This document shows, piece after piece, positions 36,979-47,583 of a stretch of 64,000 nucleotides of DNA. The stretch lies in assembly GCA_903813345.2 (NCBI GenBank), contig CAIIXF020000003.1:20412931-20476930 (forward strand). Reading direction: 5' to 3'. The DNA is from Owenia fusiformis. Lineage: Eukaryota > Annelida > Polychaeta > Sabellida > Oweniidae. Each line of letters opens with the position of its first letter. Positions within the stretch are counted from its first letter, which is position 1. The position numbers and the translations under genes are program-made. The notes beneath the pieces were generated by a model. It did no database searches. It was not told the DNA's origin and was given only the letters and a program-made list of their open reading frames with translations.

Positions 36979-39900
36979 TCATTTCCACTTAAATTCATCT
37001 TTAGTTTTTGAGCCCCTTGGTTTGGTTGGGTCATATTTATATGTCTTTGGCACGGCTCCTACACCTGCCTTTTTGAATTTCATTTCATTGAGTCTCTCTC
37101 TTTCCTTCATTTGCTGGTTGATCTTGGCATTTTCCCAGGCTGAAATACAAACAGAAAAAAATTAATTAATAATAATCAATTAAGAATTTAATTAAAAACT
37201 GATCATGAAAGATAGAGAATGAAAGAGGTCATTTTTGCTGATTTGGCAATTTTTTATTTGGTTAAGGCAGATTGGGAACTAGATTAGGCCTAAATGCCTT
37301 TAAATTTTGCTACTTCACTGCAATATTACTATTTTGATACAAATAGAAATTCATTCAATGATCATTATCTAATGCTAACAAGCTCCTGTTTCAGTCATCT
37401 AGGAGTCAACACTGTATGAAATACATATACACTACAGAATACCAGGAATTAGAACTGAAATTTTGTGACCATCCATTTTGAAAATTTTCAAAAGCTCATG
37501 AAAATGAGTAGCATGCAAATATTGACCAAGCAAGAGTACATTAACTAAACTACGATGTACTCACAATCTTTGAATCCTTTGATGAAAGGTTTCTTAGGTG
37601 CGAGTACTGCATTGTCATGTTTCACTAGCCTCTCAATGCCCAGCTTGTCCCGCAGACCTGGGATCTTCAACACACTAACTTGCACGAGTGAGAAAGTATT
37701 TGAGGTCAGCCAATAGCACAGCATAGCCTGAAATAAATAATATCCTGATAGCATCAACTTCATTACTTTTTATGAAAACAACAACAAAATACCAATTATT
37801 CATGAAATATATATAGCATCAGTTTATGCTTCAGTTTCATCAATCGTAAACGATCACTCCGATGGTGTTTTTTGAAATCTAACAGCACTATGTCTATTTT
37901 TTAAAGTTCTGGAAGACATCTCAAAAGTAATAAAAATATTGAAATTAGAATCCAAATATGACATCTCAATTAAATACTAAATATTTTTGCAAAAGCTTGA
38001 CTCTTTGGTCTTTGCACATCCAATCAAGAAATGCAATCAGAAAAATCACAGCATAATATTTTCTGATTAAAAGTACTGTGGATACACTTAATTTGGCTCC
38101 CAATTTAATTTGGCAGATTCAGAAAAACCGCCAAATTAAAAATCTGTCAAATTTCAGAAATTAAAACTTCTGGGGCCCCTTTTCCTGTCAACATGTCATA
38201 AATTCTACATTATTCCAAAAGAAATACAGAAAATGTCTTAGTAAATAGTAAAATAAATGTCTTAATGACATAAACATAGGCAAAAATTAAACTTCAGTCC
38301 TGAATTCGCCAAATTAAATAGCCGCCAATATTTGACATTGAGCAAATCTGTCAAATTAAGTAGCGTCAAAATAAGTGTATCTCCAGTTCCTGACATTCCA
38401 CATTCAAACTCCAAAATGATACCATCTGCCATTTGTTACATTTGATCACCAAACACCAACCGCCACAAACTGTGGTGGTGACATAATGATATTAATGTAT
38501 GAAAGATTCTTACAGCTGGAAAGTTGATCATAACAGGAACCATTATAATAGGGATACATCTGAACATCCACTTCATGTTAAAGCTTTGAGTGCTCAGCTT
38601 CATTCCACTGTCAACTCCCAACTGAAATAAACCAAACATTCATTAATTAAACTTCCAGTGCAATGTTTGGATTTGAAGTACCTCACAAGTTCACCAAGTT
38701 CTGCTATATACACAGTATGAAGGGAATAGAAACATTCAACATTCATTTTCTATTCTATCACACTCGATCAGAGTTAAAACCTCAAATCATCAATTTCCTT
38801 GAATAAATCTCAAATCTAAAAATTGGTATATAAAATTGTCCAAATAACAAAAATTGCCACAGGCAATGCGCTTATTTTTGAAGGAAAAAGGACAAAATAT
38901 TATTTGAGACATGTCACTCACACAGTCAATCAAATATGATAAAAACTTTAATTTGGGTCAATACTGAAGTGAAAAAAAAAATTACTCGCATAGAAAACAG
39001 CATTTGAAGTCCAGAGATCAAAAGAAGTGAATTACCACTTTTCACAAAGTGTATGTTTTTAAACTCTTGGACTAAAAGATGGCGCATGGTTGAAAATCCT
39101 ATCAAAAATGAATGGACAATTAATGCAAACAACAATGCCATCTTTCTATGGCATTGCTAAAAACTTGACATCTATAAATGGATAGATCAAAAATATTTTT
39201 TCATGATCTAGTGTCAACTCTGATGTGGTCTGTTTGAGCTGTTTTTGGTGTCAAATGAAAGATCAGGTACTTATTTATCCATTGGAAATACTATATGAAG
39301 ATCAAAAGTGACTTCATTTACACACTTTGTCCCTTTAATCTACAAAATCTCCATTTACAATCTCCACTGACCTACAAACCTGTATTGCATAGAAACACAT
39401 ATTTTGTTGACAACAAGTCTCATTTGTAACAGAGCAGGTAGGCATTTTGACAAAATACCTCTATTGTGACGAAGAATGAAAGTCTTGTGATAACATACCT
39501 CCATTGTGACAAGAAAGGTAAGCATTGTGACAACATACCTCTATTGTGACGAGGAAGGTAATTATTGTAACAACATACCTCTATTGTAACGAGGAAGGTA
39601 ATTATTGTAACAACATACCTCTATTGTAACGAGGAAGGTAATTATTGTAACAACATACCTCTATTGTAATGCGGAAGGTAATTATTGTAACAACATACCT
39701 CTATTGTAATGAGGAAGGTTATTATTGTAACAACATACCTCTATTGTAACGAGGAAGGTAATTATTGTAACAACATACCTCTATTGTAATGCGGAAGGTA
39801 ATTATTGTAACAACATACCTCTATTGTAATGAGGAAGGTTATTATTGTAACAACATACCTCTATTGTAACGAGGAAGGTAAGCATTGTGATAATAGGTAG

Positions 39901-42900
39901 GACGTAGAAGGGATCTGGTATGGAGAGATCAGTGAACCAGAACAATCCTCCAGTCTTCATACTCTCAATAGGCAGGTTAGCCATTGCCCTCAGCCCATAG
40001 AACACAGATATAAACACTGGCACCTGTAATCAGACATATAATCTCTCAATAGGCAGGTTAGCCATTGACTTCAGTCCATAGAACACAGATATAAACCCTG
40101 GCACCTGCAATCAGACATATTATCTCTAATAGGCAGGTTAGCCAGTGCCCTCAGCCCATAGAACACAGATATGAATACTGGCACCTGCAATCAGACATAT
40201 TATCTCTCAATAGGCAGGTTAGCCATTGCCCTCAGTCCATAGAACACAGATATAAACACTGGCACCTGCAACTAGACATATAGTCTCTCGTAAGCCAGGA
40301 ATGGCTGGGCATGCAGTCCTAGCTTTTTAAAAGAATTTTTAACATGTATATGTACAGACTTGCCAACCTCCCGTTTTTTTACGGGAATCTCCCGTAAATT
40401 TTTTGTATTTCCGTAAAAAATACCAAACTCCCGTACCGTTTTCTCCCGTAAAAACTCCCGTAAACTCCCGTACCGTATTTCTACTAAAATCTCCCGTAAT
40501 TTTTTTTAAGAATATGGTCGTAAAATCTCCCGTATTTTTGCTGAAATCTCCCGTATTCTGGTGTAACTCCCATAAAATCTCCCGTATTCTTGGTATAACT
40601 CCCGTAAAATCTCCCGTTTTCTGATATAACTCCCGTATTCTTGGTATAACTCTCGTAAAATCTCCGTTTTTTGCTGTCGAAATCTACCGTATTTAAAAGG
40701 AATTTGACAAATTTGTGACTTTGATTATTGCAGGCACGCTTCTTTCTTTTACTCCAAGAAGGTTGGCTCCCATGGTTCACTATCGATACTTTCATAAATA
40801 ACTTAAAAGTACTTCATTCCCATGATTCAAATTGCTTTTCTGCGATCAGTTCGGTATAAGTTTGCACACCAAATGTCCACAAATGGGGGCCAGTTCATAT
40901 TCTGTCATACTTCTGTCGGGAGAATACATTTTTTTTTTATATGGCGCTAAACAAAATATTGCCGCAATATAAGGCGCATTATGGGTAGGGACTGCTGTGA
41001 AATAATGAACGTAAGTGACATCTATCTTAGATAATAAGTTCTAATTAATTTATTAACTGCGCATGCGTCGTAATAATTTCAACCAATTAAATCGCTGGAT
41101 TTAATGCTCATAAATCTTCCGTAAAAACTCCCTTTTTTCAAAATCTAGAGTAAAAACTCTCGTTATTTCAGAGATCTACCGTAAAAACTCACGTTTTTTT
41201 CAAAAGTTACCGTAAAAACACCCATTTTTTTCAGAAACCTACCGTTAGAACTCCCGTTTTTTCAGAAATCTACCGAAAAAAATAACGTTTTTTCAGAAAT
41301 CTACCGTAAAAACTCCCATTTTTTCAAAATCTAAAGTAAAAACTCCCGTTTTTTCAAAATCTAAAGTAAAAACTCATGTTTTTTCAGAAATCTACCGTAA
41401 AAACTCCCGTTTTTTCAAAATCTACCGTAAAAACTCCCCGTTTTTCAGAAATCTACCGTAAAAACTCCCGTTTTTTCCGAAATCTACCGTAAAAGCTCCC
41501 GTTTTTTCAGAAATCTACCGTTAAAACTCCCGTTTTTTCAGAATCTACCGTAAAAACTCCCGTTTTTTCAGAAATCTACCGTAAAAACTCCCGTTTTTTC
41601 AGAAATCTACCGTAAAAACTCGCGTTTTTTCAGAAACCTACCGTAAAAACTCCCGTTTTTTCAGAAACCTACCGTAAAAACTCCCATTTTTTTTAAAATC
41701 TACCGCAAAAACTCCCGTTTTTTCAAAACCTACCGTAAAAACTCCCGTTTTTTCAGAACCTACCGCAAAAACTCCCGTTTTTTCTGCAATCTTCCGTAAA
41801 AAAGTCACGTTTTTTAAAATTTACCGCGAAAAATAGCTTTTTTAAAAAATCTCCCGTAAAAACTCCCGTTTTTTCAAAGTCTCCCGTAAAAACTCCTGTT
41901 TTTTTTCAATTTACCGCAAAAACTCCCGTTTTTTTTAAATCTCCCGTAAAAACTACTGTTTTTTTCAAAAATCTCGTGTAAAAACTCCCGGTTTTTATCA
42001 AAAAACTCCCGCAAAAACTACCGGATTTTGAAAAAAACTCCCGTAAAAGTACCGCAATTTTTTTAAAATCTCCCGTAAATTTTTCATTTTAGGTTGGCAA
42101 GTCTGATGTATGTGTGAGACGTTAACAAACTATTTTACTACTACATATAACATTACTAGTGTAAGGAGGTGTCACCGAACAAACAAAAGTCGGACCGGTT
42201 CGGTTTGGAACATTTGGCTTCAAAACGGAACAATTTTTTGAACGGTTCCGGAACAAAGTGAGTAGACGCGTGTCTATGTGTATTATACTCTAAGTTGCCC
42301 CATTTATTGTCGGACAAGATCTAGTCATTTGCAAAAAAATTACTTAATTTTGCGAGTTTATGAACAATAACTGGATATCTAGCTTGTGCATGAAATAAAA
42401 AATTTAATTTACGTGCCCTAGAAGTAGATCTCCAATTCGAACTGGGAAGAAAAACAAAAATAACAATAAATTCACCTTGAGCGCCTGTTATTAGGACCTC
42501 ACATCTTTGAAGGCACTCTGGTCCCGCTGAACCTAACCCCCGATCACAGGATTACCGCAATATTTCCAAACATGGTTTTTACTGTCCTTCGAAGAGTCTT
42601 CAATATATTGTTTCTCGGGTTTCAACTCATTTGACATTCTGAGTTTAGCCGCCACAATGATCATTGTTCCAACCCGAGAGCCTAGTTCCACGGAACGGGA
42701 CAAATTCGGGTATCCGTGACACCTCTAAACATTACATTGGTAGATACAAAGAATAGGAAAGAGTAGTTCCATATGATCAGTAGTCGAATTCTCCTGAATT
42801 GAAATCCCATATTAATTTCAGGTGCACATAACTTATTCCATACATGGTTTACAACTTTCAGTTTTGCACAAAGAGCGCTAAAATATACATGAATCTAGAA

Positions 42901-44945
42901 TGTTAGTTTTGAAGACTAAAATTCTAAAATTGATATGAGCTTGTCTATTGCACTGAATGGTATCATATAACATGAACTCACTTGTGCTAAAGGTACAAGG
43001 AAGTTTCTCATCACTTTCACGTCATTTCTTTTCATATATTCCACCATTTCATTGCCATACCGTGCAGCTGAAAGATAGAGACCAAACATTTGTACATAAA
43101 TAATATAAAATGCACATAACTTTCAGTTAAAATAGGATAAAAAGCCATCTTGGTACACTGGTAGATTAATGAAGATAAAAACTTGTCTTTTAGTTGTAGA
43201 AAATTATTCCACAAGGGACAGGAGACTTCTTTTAACTTATAAAGATCCTAGGCTTTTAGTTGCGAAAAATTATACTACAAGCGACAAGAGCCCTTTTTTA
43301 ACTTATACGACCCTGGTATTTTTAGTGAAAATGCCATGGCAAGTATCAATTGAACCTAATAAGGTCATCTCAGGTGCATTTTAACATGGAGTCAATGGAG
43401 GGAATCATTTGTTGAGGTAACCTACCATCCATAGCATTATTCTGTTGTCTAGCCTCAGTAAACTTTGCCTGTAGTCTCTGTATGGTTGGCATATGGTTGT
43501 GCATCTTGGCTGCATTCTTTTGTGACTTGATGACCAGTGGGAACATACAGCATCTTATGATCACTGTACCTGGAGTAGAAATAGTGAAACCTGTTTAAAT
43601 CCAATGCTGAATTGATACCTCTAAAATATGTTCCACTTGGGAGGTGTTCCACTCATAGAGGTTCATTTAACATTAAGTCAGTCTTGACACTCTGAAAAGT
43701 GTTCCGCTAACAGAGGTGTTCCACTTTAAAGGTTTCACTGTATAATCAAATTCAACTCTGGATGGAATACATGTACATGTTCCTTAGGGGAATAATCATC
43801 AAAATAGTCTCAACAATTCCTGACACCTTTTGGTGATTTTATAAAAAATTTGAGTATATTGGCTTGATGCCATTCTTTGTTACTATGTTAATGTTCATGA
43901 ACTATTCACTGGATGTCTATTTCTTTAAGGGGAGTGGGCCCATTAGAGTTTAGCCTGTACTAATGTTTTTGTCAACGTTTTCTTGTTTAAAGACATTAAA
44001 AGGCTATACATTTGTATGCTATGTTGTAAAAACATTAAATGTAAAAACTATAGTATCTTTGTATGAATTGGCCTTCCTAGATCTTATATTTTCATAAACC
44101 AATCGCCATTTTTTAAAAAATGTCAATGTATACTCAGCAATGCCAGAGTACACATTGGGATGCTAGAATCATCTGAATTAACATCTGTGGATGGAGCTCT
44201 CTTTTTAGGAAGTAACATCAAAATATTGAAAATGCAAAGGATAACATACCAACTGCTATGGCAGCAAACCAAGGCAGACCTCCAGATACATGTAACATCT
44301 CAAGACCAGACTGGACCAAGCCACTGGGCCAATAGCCCCCCAGTCCTAAACTGGTAAATGTTGGCTCACCGAGTGCATTAAGGACAGGTTCTATTGGCAG
44401 TACAGGTTCGGGAATTGGGGGAGGTTCTGGTATATAATCTGCAGGGGGTGGTAAGAAATCACCAGTTTTTGTAGCCTTGAAAATAGAAATAAAATCTGAA
44501 AATATCTAAAATCTAATTTGTATGAGTGATGTCCTGACACATAAAGTTTCTGTATCTCTTTTAAAATATTTAAAAAATTTACATGAACATTTAACATGGA
44601 AATGTGGTTTGGATCAAATGGGAATTCTAAATACAATATTTAATATAAAATCAAAATTTTAAATTAATTTCAATCACTAGTTTATAGGGGTTTAAATCTG
44701 TCTATGTTCCTTAAAATATTGCCCTTTGTGTTTTCATTCTGAGAACATACCTCTACTGTACTGTTTAACCTTGTTGATAATGGACCACATAACAGGTAGC
44801 CTTGTGTTGTTAACTTCTGCCTCTTCAGTAATAACCTAGAGTTAATACAGCCTACAGGTTTCTGATTTCTACAAACTGAACCAAGTCCTCTGATTCCGAG
44901 CTGTCGCAGCATCTTTCTAGTCCCAGGGTTACGCCAACTATTCAT
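36979..44945 (-). CDS. OXA1L: Mitochondrial inner-membrane insertase OXA1L
   Basis: OXA1L inserts mitochondrially and some nuclear-encoded proteins into the inner membrane. Coding exons in transcript order: 44751-44945, 44250-44475, 43426-43569, 42982-43067, 39859-40023, 38514-38621, 37565-37727, 36979-37139. All are GT-AG with continuous phase, giving 415 aa, close to the roughly 435 aa of vertebrate OXA1L. The first 65 aa are basic and Arg/Lys-rich, as for a mitochondrial presequence. Then LGLGGYWPSGLVQ, a first helix (GGLPWFAAIAV), RCCMFPLVIKSQ, NHMPTIQ, the conserved VFYGLRAMANLPIESMKTGG, and later helices with CYWLTSNTFSLVQV are diagnostic. The C terminus is Lys/Arg-rich (ribosome-binding tail in the family). 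The ATG at 44943-44945 lies 9 nt after a TTTTCCAG acceptor, so a 5' UTR exon upstream is likely. The exon at 39859-40023 is bordered by tandem copies of its own edges. Confidence 0.93.
38416..38492. mobile_element. Fragment of the GTCACCAC-ended small family
   Basis: Shares ATCTGCCATTTGTTACA and CACCAAACACCAAC with 16089-16206 and ends GTGGTGGTGAC. In an OXA1L intron. Confidence 0.55.
39450..39898 (-). repeat. 40-bp tandem array built from an OXA1L exon end plus donor
   Basis: About ten copies of a 40-bp unit end in the true 3' edge of the OXA1L exon 39859-40023. On the minus strand each unit reads TTACCTTCCTCGTTACAAT then AGAG and GTATGTTG, i.e. about 23 nt of coding sequence plus an intact GT donor. 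CAACATACCT (the donor on the plus strand) recurs at 40-bp spacing from about 39531 to 39851. A three-unit (120-bp) higher-order pattern is visible: 39661-39780 matches 39781-39900 almost to the end and so includes the genuine exon edge. Older, diverged copies lie at the far end (39450-39520). Confidence 0.93.
39967..40290 (-). repeat. 81-bp tandem copies of an OXA1L exon start plus acceptor
   Basis: The 5' part of the same OXA1L exon with its acceptor (true site at 40024) is repeated three more times upstream in the transcript, at about 81-bp spacing (GCAGGTTAGCCA at 39972, 40053, 40133 and 40214). Each decoy keeps about 60 nt of coding sequence (VPVFISVFYGL-like) and a CAG acceptor. The copies differ at several bases (for example GCCCTCAGCCC versus GACTTCAGTCC), so they are not an assembly echo. 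Confidence 0.93.
40355..42105. mobile_element. TIR element with internal CTCCCGTAAAAA satellite, 5-bp TSD
   Basis: The ends CAGACTTGCCAACCT and AGGTTGGCAAGTCTG are exact complements, flanked by ATGTA on both sides (40350-40354, 42106-42110). Nearly the whole 1.75-kb interior is a degenerate array of about 27-bp units such as ACTCCCGTTTTTTCAG with AAATCTACCGTAAAA. The left third has shorter units in a different register. It sits in an OXA1L intron. There is no transposase. The open frame of 103 codons on the minus strand is repeat translation. Confidence 0.85.
42165..42726. mobile_element. TIR element (GAGGTGTCAC ends)
   Basis: Left GAGGTGTCACCGAA and right TTCGGGTATCCGTGACACCTC are imperfect complements. 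About 560 bp, in the same OXA1L intron and only 60 bp from the element at 40355-42105. It is possibly hAT-like from the terminus style, but no convincing target-site duplication was found. Confidence 0.6.
43582..43740. mobile_element. Small TIR element (AGTGAAACCTG type)
   Basis: Ends TAGTGAAACCTG and AGGTTTCACTGTA with internal GTGTTCCACT-type motifs, about 160 bp. Related to 8491-8651. It lies just 13 bp upstream of an OXA1L exon acceptor (exon 43426-43569). Confidence 0.6.
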
Positions 44946-45786
44946 CACACATATTAACTGGAAAACACATACATTTTGATTATTAAGACTAAAAGTTGGT
45001 AATGCCTCAGTCAAATTTGCTCTACAGCTAGGATATGGCAGTCCAAGTTCCCATAAACCAAGAAATCTGAAATTGTTTCAAGGTCACCTTATGGCTTATT
45101 CCTATTTATTTCAGGCTGTAGGGTTGCTGTGGATGGAGCTTTTTTGTTACTTTGTTTGTTGGAGATATTAGAAAGTCTGACAGAGCAAAGGCATTCTGTA
45201 GCATGTACCCTACAGCTACCTAGCATCTGGCTTGGTATTTGAAAGTCAAACAAAAGTCAAATCTGAATTCTAAAGTCAGATTTGAATTTCTTAGAACTTG
45301 TAGATGATTTGGGTCAATTTGGAGCAAGTTGAAAAAATACCTTTTTGACCAAATCGATGTCCACTTATTTGTTGCCATGGTAACAGATATTGGCAGAAAT
45401 GTGCTAGAAGTCATAACATGTTTGTATATGATGACAGTAAAAATTTGAAGTCTGAGTCTCAAAAGCACTTGTTAGTTAAGCACTTATTAGAAGTTATAAG
45501 AATTTGTTACTGACGCTGAACACCAACTGCCGCACACCATCCTGATAACCAAAAACAGGCCTGGCGATATTAATTAATTCAAAGTTCAGTTAAATCAAAT
45601 TAAAAGGCAATTATATTTACATATACTATGATTTTATTTCATATCACCTTTTCATCAGTCCAATTATAATATTCCAATTAAAATATTTTTCCTGAAGGCA
45701 AATAAATCATAACATTAATTTTGCTCATGTAATTTACTTTTATTCTACACCAGTGATCAGTTGACATCAGTACACGGAAAATTAAA
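44946..45786. promoter_or_regulatory. Divergent intergenic region OXA1L / GalNAc-transferase
   Basis: About 840 bp separates the two start codons, which are transcribed away from each other. It should hold the promoters of both genes and probably an OXA1L 5' UTR exon, given the TTTTCCAG acceptor just before the OXA1L ATG. A fragment of the GTCACCAC small repeat family lies at 45505-45545. I could not place a TATA box or CpG island. Confidence 0.45.
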
Positions 45787-47583
45787 ATGTGGCAGTTAAA
45801 TACAAACAATATGTTGCAGAAACTAAAGAAAAGATACTCAAAATTGATTTATGATTCTCAGTTTTTGTGCTATGTAAGATACAAAAGATCTGACATTGTT
45901 CGTTTTCAGAAGGTGCTACTTTGCATTACATTTTTGTATATGCTGAGGTGTGTTACAAGAGATACTGGCAATATCAAAAATGATGATCAACAATTTTGGA
46001 AAAATCCGCAAGAAATGGCAATTCTCAAACTAAAAGAGAGGACTCATTACCCAGAAGTCATGCTAAATGATAACATTATGCCAGAAGCATATCTTAACTG
46101 GTATACTACTGATGAATCGGGTCACAGATTTATAAACGAACGTGGAAAATGTGAAGGAACTTTCTCATATAATCACACAGTTGGTGCATCAATAGCAATT
46201 GATCGTACAACCGATGATACCCGACCACCCGAGTGTGCTGCCACCTATGATAATATAAACCCTGAAGAGCTACCCCTGACTAGTGTTGTAATACCATTCC
46301 ACAATGAACCCCTCTCGACTATAATGCGGACATTAATGAGCATCTTACGGCATTCACCTTATGAACCGCTTCTAGAAATAATTTTGGTTGATGATATGAG
46401 TGTAGGTCTAGAATGTATCCAAGAAGAACTTGAAAAAGCTGCATTGACCCTTGGAAAGATTAAAATTGTGCGGACTGTTATACGTGAAGGGTCAACAAGG
46501 GCGAGGATCATCGGGGCTGCATATGCTGTAGGTGAGGTTATTTCATATCTTGATTCCCATGTTGAGGCAAATGTTGGTTGGCTAGTGCCTGTACTGAAGC
46601 ATATTAAGGATAACCCCAATACAGTTGTCATGTCAACACTTGATGGGATTGATGCTGAGAAATTCACAATAACACGTGCTTATACTGGCTATCATGGTGG
46701 GTTTAGCTGGAATCTCGAATTCTACTGGAAAAGTTTACCTAACCATATAAGGGCAAAACGTGTGTGGGAAAAGGATCCCATTCCTTCACCCATAATGCCT
46801 GCTGGTGCTTTTGCCCTAAGTCGTGAATTCTACAGAAAAATAGGACTCCTTGATAGCGATATGAAAATCTGGGGAGTTGATGATGTGGAGTTTTCATTCA
46901 GAGCATGGGAGTGTGGAGGCAGAGTGGAGATAATGCCCTGTTCCCGAGTTGGGCATATATTCAGAAAAAGGATCCCTTATTCATTCAATGACCTTCCAAA
47001 CAAGGTTGTGTACCACAATGCAGTCAGATCAGCTGAGGTAACTCTAGAGAAATACAAAAAGTTTTTCTATGCACAATCTGATCAGCAGGACGTTTCCGTA
47101 AATGTGACTTCTTTATACGAACGTAAAGCATTACGTAAAGAAATTGGATGCAAAGGTTTTGATTGGTTCATGAAAAATGTTATCCCTGAAATGCCACTCC
47201 CGCCAGATGATGCGGTTTACTATGAACATATGTTCAACAAAAAGTCAGGAGAATGTCTTCAGTATGAAAACGGAAAATTTTTGATGACTGGCTGTGAACG
47301 TCCAAAGCGTTCACAAACATTTTATCTCTCAAAGCAAAATGATCTGAAATATGAGTCCGATTGTATTGGAGTAACTTCTAGGGGGTCATTGATTCTAAAG
47401 TCATGTTTAAAATCAGATCCAAAATGGGAGTATAAAAACCAACAATTAATATTTGGTGGCAAGTGTTTGACTACTGGTAAAAATAACATTTTGACCATGA
47501 AGAATTGTGATAAGACAAATTCTGAAGAATTATGGACATTTAGATACATGTTTGATTGGTCTAAACCACTGTCTTATTTGTAA
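45787..47583 (+). CDS. Polypeptide N-acetylgalactosaminyltransferase, intronless and divergent
   Basis: GT27 family, which starts mucin-type O-glycosylation by moving GalNAc from UDP-GalNAc to Ser/Thr in the Golgi. 598 aa in one exon. Type II layout: a short cytoplasmic part, a hydrophobic anchor about 41-57, a stem, the catalytic region about 145-440 and a ricin-B-type lectin domain about 475-590. Motifs: PFHNEPLSTIMRTL (170-183), ILVDD (199-203), REGSTRARIIGA (233-244, usually REGLIRAR), DSHVE (256-260, usually DSHCE; metal ligands D256 and H258 kept), PIMPAGAFAL (335-344), WGVDDVE (362-368, usually WGGENLE) and SRVGHIFRK (386-394, metal ligand H390 kept). The change of the WGGE Glu to Asp and of several substrate-loop residues makes activity or specificity uncertain. 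The lectin repeats are poor. No paralogue number can be given. The lack of introns suggests a retrocopy or intron loss. Confidence 0.92.
   Translation: MWQLNTNNMLQKLKKRYSKLIYDSQFLCYVRYKRSDIVRFQKVLLCITFLYMLRCVTRDTGNIKNDDQQFWKNPQEMAILKLKERTHYPEVMLNDNIMPEAYLNWYTTDESGHRFINERGKCEGTFSYNHTVGASIAIDRTTDDTRPPECAATYDNINPEELPLTSVVIPFHNEPLSTIMRTLMSILRHSPYEPLLEIILVDDMSVGLECIQEELEKAALTLGKIKIVRTVIREGSTRARIIGAAYAVGEVISYLDSHVEANVGWLVPVLKHIKDNPNTVVMSTLDGIDAEKFTITRAYTGYHGGFSWNLEFYWKSLPNHIRAKRVWEKDPIPSPIMPAGAFALSREFYRKIGLLDSDMKIWGVDDVEFSFRAWECGGRVEIMPCSRVGHIFRKRIPYSFNDLPNKVVYHNAVRSAEVTLEKYKKFFYAQSDQQDVSVNVTSLYERKALRKEIGCKGFDWFMKNVIPEMPLPPDDAVYYEHMFNKKSGECLQYENGKFLMTGCERPKRSQTFYLSKQNDLKYESDCIGVTSRGSLILKSCLKSDPKWEYKNQQLIFGGKCLTTGKNNILTMKNCDKTNSEELWTFRYMFDWSKPLSYL

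Noticed and set aside
40403-40795. Open frames on both strands with repeated SPV/TGD-type peptides
   Set aside because: They are made by the CTCCCGTAAAA array.
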